Assembly: GCF_001653235.2 (NCBI RefSeq)
Contig: NC_035791.1
Span: forward strand, 5,022,001 to 5,086,000
Reading direction: 5' to 3'
From: Pochonia chlamydosporia 170
Lineage: Eukaryota; Ascomycota; Sordariomycetes; Hypocreales; Clavicipitaceae
Length of the DNA stretch: 64,000 bases
The notes under the pieces are model-generated. The model was not told where the DNA came from. It made no database searches and saw only the letters and a program-made list of their open reading frames with translations. Positions 46,148-58,147 of the stretch are shown one piece after another (the stretch's first letter is position 1; every line of letters starts with the position of its first letter). The position numbers and the translations under genes were made by a program.

Positions 46148-49100
46148 ATGTTGTCTAATCCGTTGCACCGGTACTCCCCGTACAACAACTCATCAACCTC
46201 GGCTCTCCATAATCATCTATCCCAGCCTCACCACGGCCATCATGGACACAGCAATCCTTTTGACTCATTTAGCCATGGATCACATTATGGCATGCACCAG
46301 CTTCAACACCATGTAGGCAACTCCAACCCTCGGGGGCTGGGACATCTCGATCGACAGGGCCATCACAAACAACGAGCGCAACCCCAAGGACCGACGGGAA
46401 AGGCTTCCGGAACAACAGGGCCAGTGCGACGGAGAATCAGCCGAGCGTGCGATCAGTGTAATCAACTACGAACGAAATGTGACGGCAAGCATCCGTGCGC
46501 ACACTGTATTGGTAGGTTTCTCCTTATTTTCGGCTAAGGGCCGTGTTTTTGATATATTCTATGATGTTCCTTTGTTCATTAACTGGTCGAATGCGCAGAA
46601 TTCGGCCTTGGCTGCGAGTATATGCGTGAGAAGAAGAAGCGTGGCAAAGCGTCAAGAAAAGACCTGGCCGAGAGAGCGGCTGCACAGGCGGCTGCTGGAA
46701 ATCCAAATCAAAACGGTGATATATCTGACGGGAAAGAATCCAGTAATTCTCCGGCCACAGACGACAGAGCAGATGGTCTTGTGGAAAACACGAGGAGCAA
46801 CTCCATGTCCAGCAGTGGTTTGGCTACCGTCCATGAGAGTCACCTGGCCGGCAACAGTGGCATTGATCCGGAATTTCATCACGGACAACCGGCGGCAACT
46901 CCTGGACAGTTTGGTGAGCTTTCTGACCAGTCTCACATGCCGCCACCAATTCAAATTCCTCCGGAGAGCATAAGCGGTAGTCGTTCGATGAGCATCAGCG
47001 GATACGGAGGGCTCTCGACTAGTTATGATCGGCAGAGTCTTGGAAGCGATGACCTGATGGCCAGTAATCAAGCGTACAACCATCCTCACCAGAACAACAT
47101 TCATGGCTATTCGGACATGTCGTTTGGTATGTTGGGGCAAAGCCCGACTGATTTCAACAACTCGGCTGGGTTTCGACTTAGCAATAGTCCCCTTGGAGCC
47201 TATCCAGGACTCGCAACGGCAACATCACCAGGATGGGCCATGCCAATATCTTCGCCACCCGGACAATTTCAAACACAGATGCAGCACGCCAACTACGGAC
47301 AGTCTGCGTTGCGATATCCGGTTTTAGAGCCCCTTCTTCCTCACATTGCCAACATTATTCCGATACCATTGGCGTGTGACTTGCTGGATATGTACTTCGC
47401 GTCGTCCTCTTCGGCAGTTATGCACCCCATGTCTCCGTATGTTCTCGGGTCGGTATTTCGAAAGCGAGCTTTTTTTCATCCTACAAAACCGCGAAAATGT
47501 CAGCCTGCGTTACTAGCAAGTATGCTGTGGGTAGCAGCTCAAACAAGCGAGGCTTCTCTGCTCACCAGCGTGCCGTCCGCCAGGGGCAAGATCTGCCAGA
47601 AATTGCTGGAGTTGACTGTTGGGTTATTAAAACCGTTAATCCACAGTTCGTCAGTTGAAGCCTCTTCGAATGCGAATCAAACGGTCGGAGCCGTTGCTCT
47701 TGGCGGCCTTGGGGTGGCACTACCTGGGTCTATCAGCATAGATGCCGCGCTAAGTGGTGAATCCGGTGCCTTTGGAGCCTCGGGCCAACTCGACGACCTT
47801 GTGACGTATATCCATTTGGCAACAGTGGTATCTGCCAGTGAGTACAAAGGAGCCAGTCTGCGGTGGTGGAATGTGGCCTGGTCCATGGCACGAGAGTTAA
47901 AGCTCGGTCGAGAGCTGCCCCCTTCCGAGCCACGATCAACTTTCGAACAAGGCGAGATGGAAACAGAGGGACTAGACGAGCATGACAAACTCCGAAACAG
48001 CCCTGGCTTTGTCACCGAAGAAGAGAGGGAAGAAAGACGGCGAATCTGGTGGCTCGTGTACACCGTGGATCGACATCTGGCCCTCTGTTACAACAGACCT
48101 TTGTTTCTTCTCGACGTAGAATGCGAGGGACTCAAACAACCGCTAGACGATGCAGCCTGGCAGAGTGGAGACTTTAAAAACTATCCAGCCGACTCGACTA
48201 TGCTCGGAATGCTCCCCGAGAACGACGAGGGCTCTTGCGGGCCACAGTTTGAATGCAGAGGATTCAGCATATTTGGCTACTTTCTCCCGTTGATGACCAT
48301 TCTCGGCGAAATTGTCGATTTACACCACGCCCGAAACCATCCACGATTCGGTTCCGCCTTTAGAGCCTCTCGAGAATGGAGCAACCAAGTTTCCGAAGTG
48401 CGGCGACACCTTGAGGCTTACGAGGAAAGTCTCAAACGATTCGAATCACGCAACTCGTCAGCCCAAAACTCCGATGGCCACAAGGACGAAACCAGCATGC
48501 ACGAAAACCACAACGAAGCACAGCGAGCTCTCGAATCAAATAGCAGCCCATCCGCGCACTCCGTCCACACAACAGCCTCCAGCCGCGTAACAGAAGCAGA
48601 AGTGCAAACTCGAACCGTCCTCGCCTACGGAACACATGTAATGCACGTCCTACACATCCTCCTTGAGGGAAAGTGGGATCCCGTGAGCCTCCTAGACGAC
48701 GAGGACCTGTGGATCTCATCCTCAGATTTTGTGACGGCCTCTGGACACGCTGTAGCCGCAGCAGAGGCCATCAATCAGATTTTAGAGTACGATCCGGGCC
48801 TGGAATTCATGCCATTCTTCTTTGGGGTCTATCTCCTCCAGGGCTCGTTTTTGCTGCTCCTCATAGCAGACAAGCTGCAGGTGGAGGCTTCACCAAACGT
48901 GGTACGGGCGTGCGAGACTATCGTCCGGGCACATGAAGCGTGTGTTGTGACGCTGAGTACAGAATACCAGGTAAATAATGCAGTCCGATCTAGCATAATG
49001 TGATGAAGGTGCTAATTTGAGGCGCGGAACAGCGGAAATTTAGTAAAGTGATGCGAGGTGCCTTGGCACTCGTTCGAGGACGCGTCCCCGAGGATCTAGG

Positions 49101-49176
49101 CGACCAGCTACAACGACGACGAGAATTACTAGGGCTATACCGATGGACAGGAGATGGAACTGGGTTGGCGCTATGA
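46148..49176 (+). CDS. xlnR: XlnR/Xyr1, transcriptional activator of xylanase and cellulase genes
   Basis: Three exons (46148-46511, 46599-48970, 49033-49176) in frame give 959 aa. Seen: N-terminus [12 protein letters not shown]; zinc cluster from C101 ([20 protein letters not shown]) finishing EFGLGCEY across intron 1; [10 protein letters not shown] after it; a variable linker; then the regulatory domain with [53 protein letters not shown] and [19 protein letters not shown]; and a C-terminus ending [11 protein letters not shown]. Length and order match Trichoderma Xyr1 and Aspergillus XlnR. The intron inside the zinc cluster and the small last exon agree with family knowledge as I recall it. 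Role: nuclear activator of hemicellulase, cellulase and D-xylose catabolism genes, itself normally under CreA repression. No target gene is in the window. Confidence 0.95.
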
Positions 49177-51024
49177 TATGGATTTGGGGTTATGTGTTTT
49201 GTGTTTTTGGGCTCAGCGAATACAAGCGAGTATATTGGGAGTTTTTGTCAGTGATTTCTGAATACGCGTTTTTGAAAGTGAATTGTGGAATACGGTGTGA
49301 ATTTGAGTTGGTTCTGCAAGTTTTGCGAGTAGGGAGTTTAAAATACAGCATCCTGGGGTTGTGCGTTAGGAAGCAACTTCACGGTTGTCATTTTTTCGTG
49401 CACCCAGTGATTATTTCGAAATCAAAGACTCTCAGCTTGCTTTTCCTTCATCAGGATAGTTGTTTCAGTTCTCAAGTTCAAGCAATCGTCAAGCAAATAC
49501 AAACAACGACTGCAGCGTAGCACGCATCCCTTCGATCCAAATTTCTCCATTGAAGATTCTCCATTGCAGGGATCAACACGTCCCTGTCAACAACTTGCCA
49601 CCCAGATAGGAAAAGATCATCTCCATCCGTTCCTCTACCTCAAAACTGAGAAGACAGTGAATAAGCCCAAGCATGTTCTGCCAATGGGACGAAGCATCAC
49701 CGCGTACTAAGAGCTGACTGAGCCGCAGACCAAGCCAAGGAAACAATACAACCAGGTACAAACAATAGCACAAGCTCGGGGATAATTATCCTAGTCTCAG
49801 ATTCCGCTCAGATTAGATGTGGCGTGCGGGAAGGTAAATCGCAGCAGGGGTGTGTGGACGATGGCGTGTGGAGAAAATCCATGTCGGCAACTTCTGCCGT
49901 CTCTGAAGGTCAAATCTGATGAAGAGCTTGTCATTCATCATGGAAATCATCTCATTGGGCTTTTACAACCTATCTAGGTATCTGGGTTGTGATTAAGCTT
50001 GCTCTCCTGACCCATCTGCCTGCCAGGGGATGGAACATCAGCTGTCAAGATCTGAAGTTTGCCGGGGATGATACAAAATCAGTGATCGAGAAATTGCCTG
50101 ACCTGGACATGACTCCCCAGCAACCATTCACCAACATAGAATCAAGTTCACAAGAACAGATGTTGCAGAAAATGCCCCCCCTGGGGTGTCATCTCCCCAA
50201 CCACGTCTCCTCCCAAACAGGCCAACCAGACAGCCGGACTCCCGAATTCCCATTCAATTTCCAAAAGATGAGATTAATCTGAACATTCAACTGGACGAGC
50301 AGGCTAAGCACACGCCCCCAGCCCGGCTGCTCGGCACACATCTTCTGCAAAAGGGAGTATGTTTATCAAATTCACTTCTGTTCCCAAATCACACGCCTTC
50401 CTGCTCAAAAAGACATTGAATCTCTGCCTTCTTCCCCCTCTTCCTCTACTCCTCCACAAACACATCAGACGACACTCTTCTACACCTTGTTAATCACCTG
50501 TGTTGGGCAACATAAAACCTCATCTTGCTCCTGTACTCCCTTGCCTCTTTGATGAATCACCTCTCCTACTGTGAAAACCACAACAACACATCGTGTCTCT
50601 CGAAAAGCGGATATCCACGACATCACAAAGAGTCATCTTTGGTCCTGAACAACCAAAGCACGTAAAAAGGTATGAATCCAGCTTGGTTTCGTGTTTCCGC
50701 ATGGTGTGCCTTTGGGCCACAACCCGCGTCAGCTGCCGGACATGACGATAGTAGCTGCCCAGTTTGCTTTCCTCGGGCCGTTCTGGTCGTCGTGTAGGCA
50801 ATGTGGTACGCTTGGTGACGATGTTGGCAGCTTGTCAGTGTTGAAGATTGTGGCATGTTATGCGGTTTTGAGACTGTTTTTGAAGAAAACGAAAAAGTAT
50901 TTATGGCGGAACTAACCTCTTTTTTGCAAGCAGGTTATCTTTCTTTAGTCCAAGACTTTGGTTCTTTATACCCCCAACTTCCTTTATAACCAACTTTTCA
51001 AAACTTGATCGTCCTGTCAACACC
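49177..51024. other. Intergenic region between xlnR and the bZIP-like gene
   Basis: No gene recognised. The last part is the promoter of the next gene: TATA-like runs at about 50965-50970 and 50983-50989, 35-60 nt upstream of the start codon at 51025, suggesting a short leader. Confidence 0.45.
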
Positions 51025-52110
51025 ATGACCAACTACTACGCCCGGGCTGCTGGCCAGGGGAACGAACTTCAGCGCCCCAGTCCCAACAACAATAACCAAG
51101 TTCATCAGGGACTAGCATTCCCTGACACTACCCCCATGTCTCAGGGCGCTCTTGGTGCAAACGCCTTTCTCGGGCTTGACCTGCCCAACTTGAACATCCC
51201 TGCTGGTGCTACTGGCCCAGGATTCCATCCTGAAGTTCACTTCTCTGGAGGATTCATGGACAACCAGCCCATCACCAACGGCACCCCCTACCAGACCGCT
51301 GCCTCCATGCCCATGACAACCTACGGCCACCAGTTCGTGGGCCCTCCCCTTCCCACCGAACCCTTCGAGGCCAAATTTGAAGGCCACTCCCTCGAACGGG
51401 TCTGCCTCTCCATCCCTCACCACCTTGACCCAGAGGAACACGCCCGCCGCAACATCGCAATGCACCAGAATCAGCAATTCCACCAGAACAACCCCCCCGT
51501 CATCCCAGACCACACGCTCGGCGAGATGGCCCCCAAGCGCGTCTTCCCCGACTTCATCAAGAGCACCCAGAACACCACGCCCGAACAGCGAGCCTTCGTG
51601 GAGCGCGAGAACAACAAACTCGCCGCTCAGCTCCAGAAGGAAGACCGCGCTCGCAACAACGAGGCCGCCAAGCGCAGCCGTCTCGCCAAGTCCGAGTCCC
51701 TTGCCAACGCTATCAAGCTCAACATCGATGACTCCATCCGCATTGCGTGGCTTGAAGCCAAAGTGATCAGCCTGGGTGGCAATCCCACTGAATTTGCAAG
51801 CGTCCGTGGGGAAATGCTTGAAAAGATGCGCAACGACGTGCGCAACCGCATGGACAAGGTGTACGCGCGCCGCAAGAAGGAGAAGGGCGAGGAGGAGGCT
51901 CGCCGTCGTGCGCTTCGCAATAAGGAGCGCCAGCGTCAGAAGGCTGCTGTGAATGAGCGCTTTCGCCAGAGGGCTGTTAGTCGTTCTGCCTCTGTTTCTG
52001 TTTCTGCTTCCGTTTCTGTTGCGGAATCTTCTGCTCAGGGGGCTGAGACTGGTGGTAACCCCTTGACGGATTGGACCATTATTGGGGCCTATGACTTTGC
52101 TCAGGAATAA
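51025..52110 (+). CDS. bZIP-like protein with a degenerate leucine zipper
   Basis: Single exon, 361 aa. N-terminal half is Asn/Gln/Pro-rich without a known domain. Around residues 205-225 lies a basic region, DRARNNEAAKRSRLAK, which follows the bZIP signature (N-x7-R with AA and SR) and resembles GCN4. The following heptad positions are A, D, L, L instead of four leucines (region up to WLEAKVISLGG), so the zipper is weak or altered. A long, charged Lys/Arg/Glu helix follows (KVYARRKKEKGEEEARRRA), then a Ser/Val dipeptide-like tract (SASVSVSASVSV). Codons are strongly C-ending, suggesting high expression. Probably nuclear. Could be an atypical bZIP regulator; the family with the ISLGG motif is familiar among fungi, but I do not know a function. 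Confidence 0.75.
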   Translation: MTNYYARAAGQGNELQRPSPNNNNQVHQGLAFPDTTPMSQGALGANAFLGLDLPNLNIPAGATGPGFHPEVHFSGGFMDNQPITNGTPYQTAASMPMTTYGHQFVGPPLPTEPFEAKFEGHSLERVCLSIPHHLDPEEHARRNIAMHQNQQFHQNNPPVIPDHTLGEMAPKRVFPDFIKSTQNTTPEQRAFVERENNKLAAQLQKEDRARNNEAAKRSRLAKSESLANAIKLNIDDSIRIAWLEAKVISLGGNPTEFASVRGEMLEKMRNDVRNRMDKVYARRKKEKGEEEARRRALRNKERQRQKAAVNERFRQRAVSRSASVSVSASVSVAESSAQGAETGGNPLTDWTIIGAYDFAQE

Positions 52111-53618
52111 GTACTGGGAATGAAAACTTGCATTGGAGTTGGATCGGCATGGTGCATGGCATGGCGCTGGTACTTGAGGATAGGAAATGAAACGGAATGG
52201 ATACGAGAAATGAGATCTGAGGACAGGGACCTTACGGCGTATACGATGATTGATTCTTTTGCTCTAGATGATTACACGAGATGAGGCACCGAACTCTTTG
52301 AGGTCAGTTGCGCCGGTTAGTTAGTTAGTTGCTCTTTATGACAGGTAGTCCCAGAGACGGACTTCAATACACGACCGATTTAGACTACGAGTCAGTGTGT
52401 TTACTGGTGAATTTCGTGATAAACAGTCTCTGTTACTGTGTCCAGATTTGGACTTCAAACCAGAGTGAATAGCGTTAGTACGACACAACTCAAGTACGTT
52501 ACTTGATATGAAGAGCCAATCCTCTTCACAAAGTGAACCAACTTTGCTGGTAATCTATGAGAGAAAATGAGCGTTAAACTATGTGCCCGGTAAAAGGGAA
52601 AGCCCGCATGCAGAGGGAGTAGTTATATCCGTTGACACAATTTAGGATGCCGAAGCCCTTTCAAGGTAGTGCATCTCCTCCATTAGGTAACACAAGTTGT
52701 ACCCAAAAATGCGCAATTTCCATCTGATGTAGATATGAATCCACACCAATCGCATACAGTTGCCGCCAAACCTGTATGAATGCGAGTTTCAAATGTTCGC
52801 TTTAGGGTACAAAGTTTACAATCATGTGTCCAGTTGCGTACGTAGAATCAATGACACTCCCATGCTTTAGTAACGGCTAACATTTATAGAACCGAAAAAT
52901 CATACTCTGATATTAAAGTGACTATTCCATTGACAGTTAGCAAAGTCGAGAACGCGGGTAAAGACGGGTCGAGCTCATCCATAATAACAACCACCAAGCT
53001 TCGTTAACCTGATATGCGCTATCACAACTATACTCCATTCACATCAACATTTCTATGAACATGTAGTCCGCCGTGAACTTCTCTCAGAACCGTAGAGCAC
53101 ACATCCTGCATAAGTCGGAGTATCTACCAACGAAAATTACTGTTAGCTATTTGAGCCTGGTGAAGGGAACGCTCTGCTGATACAGATGGTAGTCTAAGTT
53201 ATCCGTTGACCGTATCTAACACCCGTGATACCTCCTGTTCACTGCTTAGCTACTCCTTGTTATATGTTCAACAGTAATTTAGACTCGCAGGTTCGTACGA
53301 TACTTGTTTACCCCTTAAATCGGATGAAAGTGTTATTCTCACTTGGCAACAGACTAATTGCTTTGTCATTCACATCTAGATACTGATATGAGTTATGTAT
53401 GCACCTCAACCACACCACATCACCAAGAGTTGTAAATATAATTCCGCTCACTCCTCGAATCCAGTCAGTGAACTTTCCTTGTTTTACAACCACCACATCT
53501 TTAGCAGCTCCGTCCAAAATCTACAAGTAGACAAGCATGCCCCCACGTCAGAAACATCACCCACTTCAATCTCACAAACGCAAGAAATCTAAATCATTAC
53601 TCTAAACTCAGTTCAAAG
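52111..53618. other. AT-rich intergenic region
   Basis: About 1.5 kb, more AT-rich than the flanks. Only small frames (for example 53308-53517 minus), no domains. A GTTA microrepeat lies near 52317-52330. Nothing further supported. Confidence 0.5.
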
Positions 53619-55163
53619 CTACCGTCTAGAATGCACCAACCGCCCCCTCACCCAAACCCTCTTGGTGTTCCGATCATCCCCATTATACAACCACTTCGCA
53701 ATCCTCTCCTCCCAGCTCTCCCACCCAAAAACATCCACATTCCCAGCATCCACGCCCTCCGCGTCCTCACCCTCTCCAGCCCTCAATCCATCATCCTGCA
53801 CGCACCCCAGCCCAATCAACTGCGCGTCCAACTGCTTCCCAACCTCAAACCCGCCAACCTTCTCTCCCAAGCCCAGACACAGCGCTCCGCCCCTCGTAGC
53901 AAGATACAGGACCTCTTCCACCGTCAACTTGCTCTTCTCGCGGAGAGCCTCGTCCTCAATCTGCATCGCGAGATGGCGACTCGTCAATGTGGCTTGTCTC
54001 GCGGCCTCCAGTATAGACGGGGAGTAGCCGCCGCTCATGTCGGTGCCGAGACCGACCTCAATGCCCTTTTCCCACATCCATCGCACGCGAGCTTCGCCGC
54101 TCGTAAGCGACGAGTTGCTGCAGGGGCAGTGGGATACTTTTGACTGTCGGCTAGAAATGAGAGTGGCTTCATCCTCAGTGAGGTGGACTGCGTGGGCGAG
54201 GACCGTCTTGGGCGTCAGGAGACCGTGGCTGTCGTAGACATTGGCGTAGGACCCTGAGCCGGGGTACAAGTCGCTGACGAGTTGGATCTCGCCCTTGTTT
54301 TCGGAAATGTGCGTCTGCACGGGGAGGTTCTCCTTCTTCTGGATGGCGGACAGGCCGTTCATGCCTTCAGCGGTACACGATGGTGCGAAGCGAGGTGTGA
54401 GAATAGGTGAAACGAGATCGTAGCTAGGGTCAATCTTTTTGATGTGCGCGATCGATTCCTTGGCATTATGGAGGGATTGCTCTGTTGATTCGTCGCGGTA
54501 GTACGACGGGCATATCTCTTGTCTGTCCATGCAGACCCTGCCTACGAATGCTCGCTGGCCCAGGGACAGACACAGATCGGCGAGGAGATTGGTGGCTGGG
54601 ACATCCACGGTTGCGTAGTAAGTGGCGGTTGTTGTGCCGTGGGAGAGGGTTCTCCGCACGCAGGCCGTGTATACTTTACGTGCCTTGGCGAGATCTGAGA
54701 GCGATGACTCGAGAGGGAATGTGTACTTTTCCAACCAGTCCAGGAGAGTGGATTTGCCAAAGATGCCGACGTTGGGATACTGAGAGGCATGGACGTGGGT
54801 GTCTGTTGGATGTTAGTGTGCTTTCTCAACGGTACTCTGTGAGGTGATTGACGCTTATGAGGTTATTCACAATGTAGGGAGCAAGGGGAATGTACCAATG
54901 AATCCAGGAAAGAAGAATTGTCCCTCGCCACACTCAACCATATCAACATCTCCCTCCGCCCACCCCGTCTGTTTCAAAACCTCATCTCTAGCAGCGGTCA
55001 AACTCCCGCATTCCCTCGCAATAGCAGCGATCTTACCGCCCTCGTCGACTGCAACTGCGGCATTGTGAATGTACTCCAATTCAGCTCGGGACTTGCTGTG
55101 GATAAACGTCCCCAGCAAGACCTGGAACTTCTTAGGCTCCGAAGCAAGTCTCGTGAGAACCAT
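53619..55163 (-). CDS. Guanine deaminase
   Basis: Two exons (55163-54896, 54802-53619), with a 93-nt intron inside the metal-binding region, give 483 aa. Seen: amidohydrolase metal motif DTHVHA, formed across the splice (His92, His94), then SQYPNVGIFGKSTLLDWL, which is characteristic of guanine deaminase, RVCMDRQEICPSYY, QTHISE, VLAHAVHL and GLGTDMSGG with the catalytic aspartate. Reaction: guanine plus water to xanthine plus ammonia, with zinc, in purine salvage and nitrogen use; cytosolic. Start MVLTRLASEPKK is supported by family length; the frame is open further upstream. Motifs upstream suggest nitrogen and purine control (see the separate entry). Confidence 0.95.
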
Positions 55164-55888
55164 TATGAACAGCTCGCCGTAGCAGGTATATGTGGTTGGA
55201 AAGAAATGAACAGAGAAAAACCAAGGAGGGGAGTGTATCCTTTTAAAAACTCCAACACGAGCAGTGAAACGTTGACAAGCGACGTTCCGTGATGACCCTC
55301 TTAAATAGAGCACGGTGAGTAACAGAGTGTCGCACAACCACGTGGTTTCCCCCCGCACAATCCACTGTATCCCTGTCCTTAATATGGATAAGCGAATGAA
55401 TTGTAGATCAACGGAACTGATTATGGCTCCAAATAATAAGAAACAATCGAGGAACAAGTCAAGTGTCACGGAAAGATGTGGTGGTTGTCGATTTGGCGCA
55501 CGGAGTTCGGAGACTCAATGGGCCCCACTTATCGCCTCTTTGGATCGATCCACCAACTGCGACGAGGCGGCGGTCGCCGGGAGCCGAAACGAGATAAGCG
55601 GCTTCTTTTTGATCCTTCGATCTTTTGATCTTGATTGGGACTCGACGGAACTTGTCAAGTGAGCTGGTATGTCATGTTGGTCTGATAATTGGCCATGTTG
55701 AATTATGGAGTGTGTTAGCGTTGTCTTGATTTGGACTCTTTTCGTACAGTACCCCAGATTCTTTATTCTACTCACCAGTCAGCAGTCTATCTTCACAATC
55801 AGACTTATCCCCATCAAGTTGAGACATCGTTTCACAATGCAGCACCCACCACTTGATGATTCCGCACAAGATACGCCTAGATTTCAAT
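55164..55888. other. Intergenic region, guanine deaminase promoter and membrane-protein 3' side
   Basis: No gene. A TTTTTAAAAGG run at about 55236-55246 on the minus strand could serve as a TATA element for guanine deaminase. The GATA-rich part is described separately. Confidence 0.5.
55387..55598 (-). promoter_or_regulatory. GATA motifs and purine-regulator-like motif upstream of guanine deaminase
   Basis: GATAAG cores at 55387-55392, 55528-55533 (reverse) and 55593-55598 fall 220-440 nt upstream of the start at 55163. AreA/NIT2-type factors bind such sites. At 55574-55587 the sequence TCGC-N6-CCGA differs by one base from TCGG-N6-CCGA, the site of the purine regulator UaY of Aspergillus, and lies 5 nt from the third GATA. 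Role inferred. Confidence 0.4.
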
Positions 55889-57002
55889 CTATGCCTCGTC
55901 GACAATAGCCAATAACCTGCCACGTTGAGACTGACTGTCGGCACGACTCAATGACGTTCGATCCCGTTTTTCCGACCAGATGTCTGTTAAAACCAGGACA
56001 ATAGAGAAGAGTAACGTTAACGGCAGGACCTGACCAAATCCCATCTTGCGTTCATCGTCCGCTAGTAGCTCGTCGTTCCAGACCCTCAACAAAATAACAT
56101 CACATGTCTCCCATGCACTCAAAGCAACGCCTACCACAAATCTCAATGGAAAGAAGGGGCCATTGTCCACAAAGAGCGCCGCAAAGAGCTGGCCAACCCA
56201 GAAAACCAGCGACGTGACTGTGGCTACGGCAAAAAGGAATGCCTTCTGAGCAGTCCGCTCGTCTCTAAGTTGGTACAAGCTATCGCTGTACTGCCTGCGA
56301 AGTCTCACCCCCAATTTGTCTACCTTGTCGAAACCAGCCTTGAGCAACTCTCTCGTCCTAGTTGACATCTCCAGCATCATTTCAATGATATAAATGCTGA
56401 TAAAAATGGTCCAGCCCCACGGCCAACTCGATGTAAAGCCATACCATCGAAAGCAGAACCCGGCATCGCCAACCTCATGCCAATTGGACCGTTGGGTCGT
56501 CGTCGTGTACGCGTTGAATGCGTTGCCCATTATAGTATTGATCACAATCGCCACGGCACGGGCACTAATGCCGTCATTGTTCCCGACACGTATCACCCAG
56601 AAGGATGATGTCGTAAGAAACCAGTAGCTTTGAACGAGCTGTCCATGGTAGTACGTCATTGTCCTAATCTGCGAAAACCCGGCCACCACAATTCCTAGCC
56701 CAGTGGCTATTTGCAAGTCACATAAAGAAAGCAAGACCGGATCGAAGCTTGCCACCCTTTCCTTAAGCCTGGTGAGTTCAGCTCTCTGTCGATGTGATAC
56801 CGCAGTGCTCTTGGAATAGCACCACCACTCGCGCAGCTGGTACACCGCGCGGAAGCTGGAGAAGAACGTGCTTGTCCAAGCGACGACTAAGAAGGATATC
56901 ATGACCTATCATGGTTAGTGAGAGAAAGTCATGGGATACTATGTTACCAACTCCAAAGCCTCCAATATCCGTATCCGCCTTGAATTTTACGTAGCAGGCC
57001 AT
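55889..57002 (-). CDS. Multi-span membrane protein, fungal family of unknown function
   Basis: Two exons, 57002-56952 and 56905-55889, give 355 aa. The first exon encodes MACYVKFKADTDIGGFG and must use a GTTGGT donor to keep frame; the nearby stronger GTAACA would shift it. The DIGG-type start followed by a membrane span is typical of a widespread fungal family (my recollection). Seen: about eight hydrophobic segments, including SLCDLQIATGLGIVVAGF, a YHGQLV segment, WPWGWTIFISIYII, FLFAVATVTSLVFWVGQLF and VLPLTLLFSIVLVL, and a charged stretch between them. No catalytic motif. An in-frame ATG at 57062 would extend the start by 20 residues. Location probably plasma or endomembrane. Function unknown. 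Confidence 0.75.
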
Positions 57003-58147
57003 GGTGATGGAGGTTCGAGAAGACGTGTTGACCTTATGAGAGCTTCGAGAGTGGAATACCAAGCTACAACTCCGAATATCTTGCCTTCGTTACGCACAAA
57101 AGATGTCGTAGAAAATAAACAGACGACAAGTCCACGCGGCACAGTCGAAACATGTATCACTCCATTGAAGAGAGATAAACAACATTGTGCTCAGGGGCGG
57201 ACCAATGCCTACTAGTCACCATATCAAAGCAACGAGAGCAGCACTGCCCACTCATGGCGGTATCACAGAGAGGCCGGAGAGATAATCATTGGCTTCAAAT
57301 TCTCCGGAGAGCTGCCTGTCCGCCGCCTTGTGCGATCGATACCCGTAAAACTCGTGGCGATTTGCTCATTCCTTCACCGGCCTCCGCTCTGGGTTACACC
57401 ACCATGTACCGCAGCTTTGAGCTGATGTGATGTGATGCTTGTCATACGGGTAAGCCAATCTTTGCAGAAACTGTCAGAAAGCCTTGGACTCCTAAGTTCC
57501 ATGTGCGAACAAAAGGGAACAGAGCTGTCTGGATCATTCGAACCATCTGCACCTTGTTGAATTCGAGCTCCCTCGGCGACTTCTTCCCTAACAGTCGTTG
57601 TCGCTTTCCCCCTGTCAATTTTCGGCGGCACCTAGCCAGCATCTCCCGAGAGTATCTACCTAGGTACCTATCGGCCGCAAGTGCTACTCATAGATAAATA
57701 ATAGCAAATTTGACGGAAGATTGCTACTAAGCTCTGGATAGATGCAGTGACTGAGTTGACCGTCGTGCCCCTCCACATTGACCATCACACATTCACTCGA
57801 CTCCGTGCCAACAGTTAACATGATGCATAGAATGTCTATTAATAAATCGTTCAACGCTGCTCCTCTACCTAGGTACAGTACGGCTGAAATACATAAAAAA
57901 GCTCTACCAAACAACCCATGACTTTAATCAACAATCTTCATCCCAATATCGTTATGACGAACTGATGCCATCCCTGTCGTCGTCGTCAAAAAGATGAGGG
58001 GACGCTTTGCCTCCATCATGTAAAGTGATCTATCGTGTAATATAGTTGTTTCGGGGTTCCCATTCGTAAATTATTGTTTGTTTTTTTTTTTTTTGTCTCT
58101 TTTTGAATTCTTGTCATTTAATTTGGTTATTTCCTCATTTTGTGACC
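57003..58147. other. Intergenic region between the membrane protein and fatty acid synthase
   Basis: No gene recognised. Frames at 57374-57697 overlap on both strands. A poly-T tract at about 58079-58095 lies just past the fatty acid synthase stop codon and would be an A-rich tract in its 3' untranslated RNA. Confidence 0.5.
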
